From Pyrus communis (lineage: Eukaryota; Streptophyta; Magnoliopsida; Rosales; Rosaceae): 64,000 nucleotides of DNA. Positions 35,037 through 46,216 of this stretch are shown here, one piece after another. The notes below the pieces were generated by a model, which did no database searches, was not told where the DNA came from, and saw only the letters and a program-made list of their open reading frames with translations. The position numbers were made by a program, and so were the translations under genes. Numbering within the stretch: position 1 is the stretch's first letter; each line of letters opens with the position of its first letter. The DNA is taken from contig NC_084810.1 in assembly GCF_963583255.1 (NCBI RefSeq), forward strand, positions 7,595,751 to 7,659,750. Direction: 5' to 3'.

Positions 35037-36258
35037 AATGGGTCATACAAATTTCATTTATAACAAAAAAAACATGTGGATTGGAGAAAGATAAAATTTG
35101 GCATTGCTACATCAACCACCAAATTGGAGATGCTCTTATAATTTTTTTTATTTTTTTTTTCATTATTAGTTCTATGAGTAGTTTTAAATTTTTGAAAAAA
35201 AAAATGTTTTCTAGGGTTAATTCACGTGGTGTGATATGAGTTAGTTCGGATAATCTATTCATGTGCCACACTTCACACTAATAGAAAGTTTGATAAAGTT
35301 TTGACGGAAGCAACAAATTGATGTGCGTCAATCAAACTTAGGGGCTATATCATCGATTTTAAAAGTAAGAGACCATAAAAATAGGTGTTTGGATAATTTC
35401 TGAGACCAGTTGCGATAAAACAATTTTTTCCTTACTAAAGTTTGGAACAAGTGGTTATACTTAGATGAAATTTAGAGCGGTCCAAACAATACACCCGTTA
35501 GGTGATCAAACATATTGGCCCGGATTAAGAAGTTACAAAGTTTTTACAAAAAATCACATTGTTTTGTACTGTTAACAAAACCAAGGAAAACAAACAGTAT
35601 AAGTGGGTCAGTTTAGCAGCAAAGAAATGGAGATTCATCCGCTAATTATCCTATAAAGAATGGGTCATACAAATTTCATTTATAACAAAAAAACATGTGG
35701 ATTGGAGAAAGATAAAATTTGACATTGCTACATCAGCCACCAAATTGGAGATGCTCTTATAATTTTTTTATTTTTTTTCATTATTAGTTCTATGAGTAGT
35801 TTAAATTTTTGAAAAAAAATTGTTTTCTAGGGTAAATTCACGTGGTGTGATATGAGTTAGTTCGGATAATCTATTCATGTGCCACACTTCACACTAATAG
35901 AAAGTTTGATAAAGTTTTGACGGAAGCAACAAATCGATGTGCGTCAATCAAACTTAGGGGCTATATCATCGATTTTAAAAGTAAGAGACCATACAAATGG
36001 AGTTTGGTTAATTTCAGAGACCAGTTGCAATAAAAACAACTTTTTTCTTACTAAAGTTTGGAACAGGTGGTTACACTTAGACGAAATTTAAAGCAGTCCA
36101 AAAAATACACCGTTAGGTGATCAAACAAAGAAGTTACAAAGTTTTTACAAAAAAACACATTGTTTTGTACTGTTAACAAAACCAAGGAAAACAAACAGTA
36201 TAAGTGGGTCAGTTTAGCAGCAAAGAAATGGAGATTCATCCGCTAATTATCCTATAAA
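35037..36258. repeat. Tandem direct duplication, unit about 0.6 kb
   Basis: Copy 1 is 35037-35658 and copy 2 is 35659-36258. Both begin 'aatgggtcatacaaattt' and end 'ctaattatcctataaa'. They differ by scattered substitutions and small indels; for example copy 2 lacks about 14 bases of 'attggcccggatt'. Each copy includes the right end of a MITE-like sequence. It abuts the BAHD pseudogene. Confidence 0.92.
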
Positions 36259-36260
36259 CC

Positions 36261-37345
36261 TTATCGTGACCATCCACCATTTCTTGTACTCAAATTCATA
36301 TTCGAGAAAGAGGCCGCGACATATAAAATTCTGGCTCTGTCGCTGCGGAACAAGCACATGCAAGCAGCTCCTGGTTGGTTTGAAAAAAGGCCTTCTTCTT
36401 TCAAAGTCACGTGCACTTCCATGCCCATGCCATCGCTTGCATCCGCCAACCTGATCATGTTTTGCAACCCTCCAGAAGCACTACTTCCAACGTGCTCGCC
36501 ATACTCTCTAAATAGTTGAACTACTTCCTCCGCTGTAATTCCATTAGCACACCCAGCTTAACTTGAACTTTTCAAAGCCCTCTCTCAGTTTAGCAACCAA
36601 GCTTTCAAGATGTACAACTTCACCTTCTTCTGTCCTTGCTATAAAGAAAGGAAGTAAGATTTCCCAACACGTTGTCTCCCATGGGCGGAAGCAATATTCT
36701 CTGTAGGTTTATAGCTTGATTCCACGCAGATGGCCTTTCGGAACCATTGTTTGATCTCGATGCTTGCATTGCGCATTTCCAAACAAGCGCTGACACAACT
36801 TCAGCTCTGGTAGGATTTGGAACCGCGGTACTGGCAGCTTAGAAACTTGAGAGAAGCAATCTTTGGAGCATCAAGCATCAATCTCCTTTTTACAACACTA
36901 CCAAAGACAAAATTTATCGGAGCTCGATCAACCGGTGAGTTGAGGAAATCCAGAGGTGGGAAACGTGACGCTGTAGCACCTATTTCAACAGCGACAGCCG
37001 TGGAGCCAAGGGCAATAATAGCAGCCCAGCGACGAATGAATTTACCGAGTGTGGATCCATCAGCGACCTTATGTGAAATGCTGATACCAATTGCCAATCC
37101 ACCACATTCAAAGAAGTTGGCCTGGACTAGTAAAACATAGCGTGTCCCCGATTGTGGAATATACCATTTGGAAGCAATTTATTTTGCAGCCCAAGATCCG
37201 GCTGGTCCAAGATCTGATATGGGGCAATCGACTTCGGCTTCAACGAGTGAGAAATGTACGAATTTGTGAAGCAGAAATGTTCAACAAGTTCAAGGACGAT
37301 GAAGGGAATTTAACGAGTCACTTGTCAATGATGTATGGATAGGAT
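36261..37345 (-). pseudogene. BAHD acyltransferase (vinorine synthase-like) pseudogene
   Basis: Read on the minus strand in three frames: FVHFSLVEAEVDCPISD, then LVQANFFECGG and AIGISISHKVADGSTL, which holds the catalytic HxxxD motif. Then come the block around DAPKIASLK, NPTRAEVVSALVWKCAM in another frame, and LVAKLREGFEKF. Another shift gives GITAEEVVQLFREYGEHV, then DASDGMGMEVHVTLKEEGLF. The DFGWG motif that should lie between the last two blocks is missing together with its surroundings. At least two frameshifts and a stop are needed to connect the blocks. The family's first 100 or so residues are not seen. Confidence 0.85.
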
Positions 37346-38220
37346 GTACAAGAAGAGGCATTAACCTTCACCAGCACCCAAATTTTATTTATTTATTTTT
37401 TCTTGATAGAAGCGATAAAGTTTTTCATTGCTAAGAAGTAAGAACAAACAATTTGCACAAGATACAAAAAAACTTAAACCCCTATAATGTTACCACAATA
37501 GACCACCACAAACAAAAGTTCTAAATAAAACTGTTACAAAGACGGTAAACGCGACAGTCCTAACACAAGTACCTGACACCACCGCTCAACTTGAATCGGC
37601 AGCAAATTGTTTAAGCTCCGCTCTTTCAAAACGAGTAACTCGTGCATTGCACCAACCAATTTGGAAGGGCAACTCAAGGCTGGAGCCAAGGCGTTACTTG
37701 TCCATTTACCAGGAAGATGATTTCCATGATGAAACTCTCCTAACTTTTTGTAAAGTTGGATTTCAATCTCTTACACCACAAGTCACCAAGTTTCCCTCCG
37801 ATACAAAATTCCAATTTTAACAAGAATATATCCCACACAAAAATTAAATTAAAAAAAAAAAAAAAGTATAGAAGTAACATATACATACCCAACATGCTTA
37901 TTTTTCAAATTTAAGTGTGGGAAATTGCAATCACCATGTTGCTGTCTTTATATTGTATCCATGATTGTCTTATAGGTGGCCCTCACATCGCCGATAGTCC
38001 TCTTTTGATTACTGCTCTTCCACAACTCATAAAATATTGAAATTTTTTTGAAATGTTATGTGAATTTAATCAATTTATACACTTTTTTAATGATCCAAAG
38101 TTCCAAACGGTTTATTTCAAGTTATACCTCATATATCATCCTTGCATAATATTAGCTAAATCGAAAATATTTAAGACATTTAATTGAGTTCAAAGAAATT
38201 GACGAACGCAATGTTTTAAG
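37346..38220. other. Intergenic DNA left of the retroposon
   Basis: On the minus strand 37550-37780 can be read as about 70 codons including HELLVLKERSLNNLLP, with no methionine start. It might be a relic of the acyltransferase or of a transposon; I cannot decide. The rest is AT-rich. Confidence 0.4.
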
Positions 38221-38231
38221 AAACATTGAAA

Positions 38232-39282
38232 GCTCTCCCTTTCCTTTGTTTTTCGAAAATTATCTCCCAAAATGCTCTCCCTCTCCCAGCAAACCCTAGC
38301 CGTCAACCACTTCGCCGATGGGCTCTGGCTATGGCTGGGGGCCGGTGGCAGCCTCTCCCCTCCCTTTCCTAGTTCCTCCTCCCTTCCTTTCCCCCCTCTT
38401 CCCCATCTCAGCCATCCACCCCTCGCCATTCTAGTTTTTCTTCCCACCTCCTCACGCCGACCCCTCCTTCCCGACCTTTCCCTTCCTCCTCTCCCCTCCA
38501 TTGCTTCTCTCCCACCACTTTGGGTGCAGATTTCCATGGATCTATGCCCTATACCCCGACCCGGGCCATGCCCTTTAAAGATTCTCTTCGATTTGGCGTT
38601 CGTTTTCCTTGTGTGGGCTTTAGATCTATGCTGCAGGTGGCTTGGATCCCCCCTCGTCAACTCGGTTCCATGGTGGTGTCTCCCTCCTCGACGACTTCGA
38701 TGCTCTTAGCTCTGGAAGATCGGCTTGGTCTAGGAGCTTGGCGTGTTCGTCTCGGTGTGGCTTGGCTTGGCTTGAGCGTGGACGACGGTGTCCCACTGTC
38801 CAGAGTTTGGAGGAGGCCTAGGGTTGGGTGCCTTGTTCCCCCTGTTTTTGAGTTGTACATCGGATTCTTCTCGGTGTAGTTTAGTTCATCTCGTCCTTGT
38901 GCACCGCGGTGGCGCTGGTTTTTGGCTAATTTCATCTTCGCCTTTGTGTGTTGTGTATTGTGTGACGTGGTCTCGCACTTTCATGATGACTTTTTGTGGC
39001 CTCGCTATTCAGCGATGACCGTTGTGTCTGCCGGGTATCTCTCTGTTGAGGCTATCGTTTATTGTGACATATTTGTACTGGTACATTTGTGTGCTTGGCG
39101 ACTATGTGGTTGAGCTTGTGGGTGTCTACTAGGGGTTTAATGTTATCTGTTTTGTGCAAATTCATTCTAGATCAATTTATTGGTCACTGGAATTATGTAC
39201 CCAATGATACTCTGTAATTGTTTGGTGTTGATTAATGAAAGACTATGCTATCATTTCTAAAAATAAAAAAAATAAAAAATAA
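38232..39282 (+). mobile_element. Non-autonomous LINE-like retroposon with target duplication
   Basis: The GC-rich 5' part starts 'gctctccctttcctttg'. The 3' end is an irregular A-rich tail (aaaataaaaaaaataaaaaa). The whole is flanked by perfect 11-base direct repeats aaacattgaaa at 38221-38231 and 39283-39293. Base composition differs sharply from its AT-rich surroundings. Several overlapping open frames (38272-38709, 38520-38879, 38190-38660 on the minus strand) reflect the GC-rich composition, and none shows endonuclease or reverse-transcriptase motifs. It was probably mobilised by a LINE. Confidence 0.8.
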
Positions 39283-39544
39283 AAACATTGAAATTTCATC
39301 GTGACAATTAAATGGGCAAATGATTTCGGATTTGAGTTGAATTTTTTATAGATAATCTATGAATCAAGACTTACAAAATTGACGGTTTGAATATTTGAAG
39401 TTCAATGTGTAACATATCTCACAACTAATCCTCATTTTCGAAGACTTCTTCCGTTGAAGAGCGTGATCTCTTATATGTACTAATACGTAAGAAGTCGGAA
39501 AAGTATTAGCTACTTCTTAAAAATTTGTAATCAAATTAATAATC

Positions 39545-40510
39545 AGGACTATCTCGGACTGGATTAGCTTCAAGGACTAAGCTGGACTGGCTTAGACTAG
39601 ACTAAACTGGACTAACTTAGTGAAGCGTTTGGTGCAGTATTGGACTAAGAAGCTAGATAATAACAATTCTAATATTATTTTATTTAATATATAAATTATT
39701 AATATTTTATTATGATCTTATCTTTTTCTCCATCTTTTCCTACCATATCCGTCCCACTCTTTTCCTCTTCTCTCATCGTCCCACCCTCTCCCTCTTTTTA
39801 TCCTCTCAGACCTCTCAATTCATGTCTCTTTCTCATTCCTGGTCAAACTCCTTATTGATTCCAGTCTCTATTTCTCTGTCCTCCCTCCCTCTCTAGCTAT
39901 GCGTTGTTCGAACGGAACCTCACGGCTCCAATTTTCCCGACGAGTTGCAGGTTTCCCGATGTGTTTTTTGGCCAACCCTCATTAAATTGGATGAAGTTAG
40001 CACCGCCAAAAAATTCATCACCATCCCTGGACCGAGATCTTAGCTTTGCATGCTCGAATTTGTTATGGATTTGAAGAAGCCCAAACAGGCCGAGACTTCC
40101 AGGCCATTTTCCGACCACATTCAACCACATTTTGGCCTCGATTCAAGTAAAATTGTAATCTTGTCACTCCCAGCTTCAATTTGGTATATTTTATATGCAA
40201 GTTGGTTGTGAAATGGATCTGAAAGAGAGTCGGGAAGTTAATGATTGATCTAGGTGACTGGCGATGACGAGGAGTCGATCGGGAGTGGTCATTGAGCATG
40301 ACAAGGACGAGAAATAGAAGATAGTCTTAGCTAGTCCCATGGTTATTGGGGGGTCTCACTAAGACCTCTTAGTGAAGGGTTTTGTCCATGCTAGTCCCCT
40401 TTAGTCTCATTAATGTTAGTCCCAGCATGGAACAAACACAGTATTGGACTAATAGCTAGTCCAGTCCAGTCCAATCCGAGTTAGTGAGGGCAAACAAACG
40501 CCCCCCTAGG
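39545..40510. mobile_element. Possible non-autonomous DNA transposon
   Basis: The left part (39555-39655) and the right part (40375-40507) both carry dense 'ggactggactagc' type motifs. They also share 'cagtattggacta' (in 'ggtgcagtattggacta' and 'cacagtattggacta'). The right end is 'gggcaaacaaacgcccccc'. The interior includes a pyrimidine-rich stretch and a 77-codon frame without known motifs. The ends and target duplication are not secure. Confidence 0.4.
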
Positions 40511-40854
40511 GTTTACGGGTGCTAGTTGATACGATCCCCTTTTCCATTTCTAAACATGTCCTAAAATTTGCTCAGAAATAACAAACATTGCAAAAATTTC
40601 AAATTGTAATTTGAAATTTCTTTTAGAAAATAATTTTCACACACATTTAAAAAAAAAAAAATCTCAATAATGTAATTTGAAAACTGGTAAAACGTCTAAT
40701 AAATTTATTTTATTTTCTGGGAAAAGAGTAAAGACATGGATTAGTGAGCTTTAATACTCACATTCCCCTCCCACTCAGATCGCTCCTTTTCAATTTCTGT
40801 AGCTTCCATCTTGCTTACTTTGATTGACAAGCCTTCTCTCTCACTCCACCCCTC

Positions 40855-40855
<1 letters not shown>

Positions 40856-40895
<40 letters not shown>

Positions 40896-40905
40896 CCCCC
40901 CCCTC
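40856..40905. repeat. (CT)n and C-run in the SPR2-like leader
   Basis: About 18 CT units are followed by about 10 C. It lies 120-170 bases upstream of the ATG, presumably in the 5' untranslated region, as is common in plants. Confidence 0.85.
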
Positions 40906-41027
40906 TGCAACATCATTGGCTGTTCCTCTCTCATTGTCGAAGTCTGAAAGCTTAAATCTCCGAATCAGAGAGAACCCATTTCCATTTTACATCCATCCCC
41001 GAAACTATACCACATCAACTCGAAACC

Positions 41028-44000
41028 ATGAGTTTTGCCGGACCCAGAATTTCCAAACCGGCAAAGCCCCCAAATCCATCACCCACAATGCCGCCGCAGC
41101 CGCAGCAACCACCAAACTCCTCTTCAAAGTCCTCTGCTTCTTCTTCCCTCTCGACCCACCTGGCCATGGTGGAGCTCAAGCAGAGAATCCTCACCTCCCT
41201 CTCCAAACTCTCCGACCGAGACACTTACCAAATCGCCGTCGAAGATCTCGAGAAAATCATCCAAACCCTGGCGCCGGAGGGCCTGCCTATGCTCCTCAAC
41301 TGCCTCTACGACGCCTCCGCCGATCCGAAACCCGCCGTCAAGAAAGAGTCTTTACGCCTGCTTGCATTGGTCTCTGCTTCCCACCCCGATTTCACCTCCA
41401 CCCATTTGACCAAAATCATTGCCCACATCGTCAAGAGGCTCAAGGATGCCGATTCCGGCGTCCGGGACGCGTGCCGCGACGCCATTGGCTCGCTGTCGGC
41501 GCAGTACTTGAAGGCAGAGAGTGTGAGCGACAATGGGTCGGTTGTGGGTTTGTTTATGAAGCCTTTGTTTGAGGCTATGGCCGAGCAGAACAAGGGGGTG
41601 CAATCTGGTGCGGCACTGTGTATGGCTAAGATTGTAGACTGCGCTTTAGACCCGCCTGTTTCGTCTTTTCAAAAGCTGTGTCCAAGGATCTGCAAGTTGC
41701 TTAACAATCCTAACTTCTTGGCTAAGGCATCGCTCTTGCCGGTTGTTTCGAGCCTGTCTCAGGTTTGCTCAGTAGAATATCTACATTTGCCTTTTCGCAC
41801 TCAAATGATTTTGTGGGCATGTACATTGTGGTCTCGACTCGATATAGTCATGTTCATTGCTGTAGATTTTGTAGTAAAGTCGATACTTATGTGGTTGTTT
41901 GCTTGCTAAAAAGATTTAGGACACAGAAGATAGAAAAAGAGTGGTAATTTGGTTTGGAGTGTTGACTTGAAATGTGTTGTGTTTGGTGTAGTGTGAACTT
42001 ATACATAGTCTTATTGCCAATAGAATGCAGGTGGATAGAATGATCACTTTGATCTATACTTTGGATGATTTAATTGGACTTTTACTGATCGAAGAGGTAC
42101 CTACTTGTTGTAGGTTGGAGCGATTGCGCCCCAAAGCTTGGATAATCTACTGCAAAGTATTCATGAATGCCTTGGAAGCACAGATTGGGCAACACGTAAA
42201 GCAGCAGCTGATGTGCTGGTTGCATTAGCATTGCATTCGAGCAACTTGATTACAGATAGAACTGCTTCCACCCTGACTGTCCTCGAGTCTTGCCGTTTTG
42301 ACAAGGTAGACTTTTGTTGCATATTCCTGAAGTGTGTTACTTTTCATCTTACAGCAAAAATGTTTTGGCGAGTACTTGAGTATAACATTTTCATGTTTGA
42401 TCGTTCAATTTACATTTTTTCAATAACTCATGGCTTTGTATTCATATCCGGCACACCATTACACATTGGCGATTTAACACGGAACACTATGTTAATGGAT
42501 TATTTTTGCACGAGAAAATTCTTTTCAGTGTAATGTTATTTTTTACATGGAACTTCTAGTTTATGAATTTTTTTGGTGTTTACTGCAAGAGATAGGGGTA
42601 GGTGAAAAATTAAGTAAAATGTTGGACTACTTTGCTATAGTATTTCCTCACTTGGATACTGAATATGGGTTTCACACATCGGATAGGCGCCTAATATAAT
42701 TTCTCAAAATTTCACTTTACTGGCTAGGAAAAAGCAATCTGCTTGAAATATTGAATTTTGGAGTCGGCCAACGTTCGTACATGAAATATGTAATGAGATA
42801 GAAGGGTGGCTATGTATTTCTGTTGTACTATTCTCTAAAATATTGTTCGGTTTGGTTTACAGATTAAACCTGTCAGAGATAGCATGACAGAGGCATTGCA
42901 GTTTTGGAAAAAGATAGCTGGGAAAGGAGAAGATGAAGCTCCAAATGACAAGAAAGTCTCGTCTCATGGTAAGCTTATCAATAATACAACCTTTATTAAA
43001 ATGCTTCAATTCCTTTTGGCTCTCACCGGATCATTCTGTTGTTGTCGCATTTTAATAAAGAAAATTCTGAATCAGCTGAGTTGTCAGAGAAGAATGAGCC
43101 AAAAAATTCAAAGCCTGGTGAGAAAACAGATCAAGGAGCAAAGGGTTCATCTAATGGTTCATCTCCTACTTCAGATTCTGTTTCTGAATCCAAAGCCAGT
43201 GGAGATAAAGCGGGTGTAGCTTTGAAGAAGAAACTGCCCATCTTAACTGACAAAGAGCTAAACCCAGAATTCTTCCAGAAACTTGAAAAGAGGGTTTCTG
43301 ATGATTTGCCCGTTGAGGTAGTTGTTCCTCGTAGACATGTCAATTCTTCAAACTCAAATAATGAGGTAGAACCAGAGGCAAATGATACAAATTCCAAAGA
43401 AACTCAAAACCGGATTGCAAACAGCCAATTTGATGATATTCATGGATCTTTCAGTAGTAAATACCGTAACACAGAGAGAGGAATAGCTGGTCTGTATACT
43501 AAACAACGAGATCATGATGACCTTGCGAGGGATAAATGGCTAGAAGAAAGGGCGAATGGAAAAGACTCCAGAATGAGAGCGGTTGATATTGATGACAGGA
43601 TTGATATAAATCAAAGGGAGTCGTCCAGTAGTCGTGCAGGTTTCTCTAAACCTGATGGTCAACCTGAAGGATCCCTTGTCAATAACAAAGGAAATTGGTT
43701 GGCTATCCAAAGGCAATTGTTGCAGCTGGAGAGACAACAAGGTCATCTGATGAGCATGTTACAGGATTTCATGGGCGGGTCTCATGACAGCATGATAACT
43801 TTGGAGAACAGAGTAAGGGGTCTTGAGAGAGTTGTTGAAGACTTGGCAAGAGATTTATCAATATCATCAGGTAGAAGAGGCAGTAATTTTTCGATGGGGT
43901 ATGAGGGGTCTTCTGGTAGAACTTTAGGCAAGTATAACGGCTTTCCTGATTACACTGGTAACAAGTTTGGAAGAGGTGGAGATGGACGAATTCCATATGG

Positions 44001-45154
44001 CGAACGATTTGCCCAAAATGATGGACATGTTTCCGGCATGAGGGGACGGGGCCCTACTTGGAGATCTGACATGTCTGAGGTGTGGGATTTTCCAACATAT
44101 GGTGGTTCCAGAGGTGGACATATTGGTTCGAGGAAGGCTGTAGGAGGTGGTCCTGGGGATGGTAGGTCACCCAAATCAGAGAATGGGAGTGATCAAGGTA
44201 ACAGCAGGCGAGCATGGGATAAAGGGGCTGGACCTGTTAGGTTTGGTGAGGGGCCTTCCGCAAGAAGTGTTTGGCAAGCTTCCAAAGATGAAGCTACCTT
44301 GGAAGCAATTCGTGTGGCTGGAGAGGACAATGGAACATCTAGATCTGGAAGAGTGGCTATACCTGAATTGACTGCAGAGGCTATGGAAGATGATAATGTG
44401 GGCCAAGAGCGGAATCCAATCTGGAATTCTTGGACTAATGCAATGGATGCTCTTCAAGTGGGTGATCTGGATACGGCCTTTTTGGAAGTGTTGTCTACAG
44501 GAGATGATATCTTGCTTGTAAAGTTGATGGACAGATCAGGTCCTGTGATTGACCAACTTTCAAATGAGACAGCAACTGAGGTCTTGCATGCTGTTGGGCA
44601 ATTTTTACCAGAGCCAAACTTGTTTGACATCTGTCTGGCTTGGATTCAGCAGGTATTTCCCTTCGTAACGGATGTGTGAGTTCACTATTTTTAAGGATGT
44701 GTTTCATTAGTTTCCTTCTTAATGGTTAGACTTCATATTAAGTGTTTCATGACCGTAATAAGTTTTTTGGTTGAGTCTATTTTCTCTGATAATTTCCAAA
44801 TAGTAATGGGAAGCGTACGCATTCTCTGCGTTTCTCAGCTTCATAGAATTTGATAGTATTGAATATGTCCCTGTCTTTTCAATTTTATTGCTTTTGGTGT
44901 CTGGTCATAGAGATGCCTCAGTTTGACCATTTAGTCCCCTTTTTTCCGTTTCGCAGTTGGTTGAAATAGTGCTCGAAAATGGATCTGATGTTTTCGGTCT
45001 TCCCACTGACATAAAGAAAGAACTCGTTTTGAATCTGCATGAAGCTTCTGTAACAATGGATCTGCCCGAGGACTGGGAAGGTGCAACGCCGGATCAACTT
45101 TTGGTGCAGTTGGCATCATCCTGGGGAATCAATCCTCAGCAGCATGACAAATAG
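41028..45154 (+). CDS. SPR2: TORTIFOLIA1/SPIRAL2-type microtubule-associated protein
   Basis: Five exons: 41028-41762, 42114-42305, 42863-42968, 43061-44652 and 44957-45154, giving 940 residues in frame. After a Pro/Ser/Gln-rich start comes an N-terminal HEAT/TOG-like array (about 45-315) with AMVELKQRILTSLSKLSDRD, KRLKDADSGVRDACRDAIG and FLAKASLLPVVSSLSQVG. A basic, Ser-rich linker follows, then a coiled-coil block with IQRQLLQLERQQGHLMSMLQ and the motif FGEGPSARSVWQASKDEATL. The C-terminal domain ends SWGINPQQHDK. The Arabidopsis proteins bind microtubules, protect minus ends and control helical growth (family knowledge). The close match to SPR2/SP2L through both terminal domains suggests one of these and not the shorter TOR1-like paralogues. 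Overlapping open frames in exon 1 are shadows. Confidence 0.95.
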
Positions 45155-46216
45155 TTTCTAGTTGTATGTATTGCCAACTTGTATTGAATTCGAGCTTGCG
45201 TTTTGAGTGGAGTGAATGATTTTGAAGTCCTACAGTTCGCATGAGTTGAATTTAATTGCCATTTGACAGATATAAGCTTCCAGCATCTGTGTCTGCGCAG
45301 CTTAAGGTAGAAATTGTAGCCGATTGGTTTCTTATTCAAGTTGGAAATACAAACTCCGTGATAACCAATATCATAACCTAAGATAAGGTATGCTACTGTC
45401 AGTTGTCAACTAAGTTTGGAAGATTTTTATCCGTTAATGCATGTGGGGCTCACAAAACAATGGTCATATTTCATTAACGCGGTGAGCAACTAGGAAAATC
45501 CTTGCAATGGTAACAAAGCCCAGAGATTGTTACAGTGCCCCAACTCCCAAAGTTCCCTTTATTGGCCATTTCCACAAGAAATTCTTGTGTCCCACCGGCA
45601 GGACCGCATTACCCATACACAACCACGGAAACCCCTTGTATTGGGGTTCATGAAAAATCAGTCTCATGGTGGATCCAATTCAAGGAGGTCCCGTTTGGTC
45701 GTGCGCAAGGGTACAGGTGACGTGATCCATCCAGAAAGGAAAAATCATTATACCAAATGATAAAAAGAAAGGGAGAAGCTGTAGAAGACAGGAAATAATA
45801 AGTATTGCATCTTCATGCTCTTGTTCAAAATATACATTTTCAGTTTCACCAAAGAAAGTACAAAGGCATTAGAAGAGTGTTAAAATTCAACAGGTAGTCG
45901 ACTATTTCTATATATACAAGGCCTGCTCTTCCATGAGCCTTCTTCCCCAAAGGTCTAAACCTCACATAGTGCACATCAAAGCAGCAGATCGAACCCTCTT
46001 CTAGTAATCCTTGGCCGAAATGTGACGCATCAACTCTTTGATGACAGGAAAATTTCACATCAACAGACTAAAACAACCGATTCCTCAGGCAAAAAAACCT
46101 CTTACGAGTGAAAGCACTAAGAGCAAACACCGCAAATAGCTGCCCTCCGGATGCATAACACACCAACTGTCGAGGGTCTCAAACCAAAAGCCCAATTTTG
46201 TGATTAGCCACCGCAT
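45155..46216. other. Convergent spacer between SPR2-like and POLI genes
   Basis: It contains the 3' ends of two genes transcribed toward each other. I see no further gene; the 77-codon frame at 45527-45760 has no features. Confidence 0.5.

Noticed and set aside
38190..39113. Open frames of up to 156 codons on both strands
   Set aside because: They come from the GC-rich composition of the retroposon; none has reverse-transcriptase, endonuclease or other known motifs.
40811..41572. 253-codon frame overlapping the SPR2-like exon 1
   Set aside because: It runs through the CT repeat and then reads the SPR2 coding DNA in a wrong frame.
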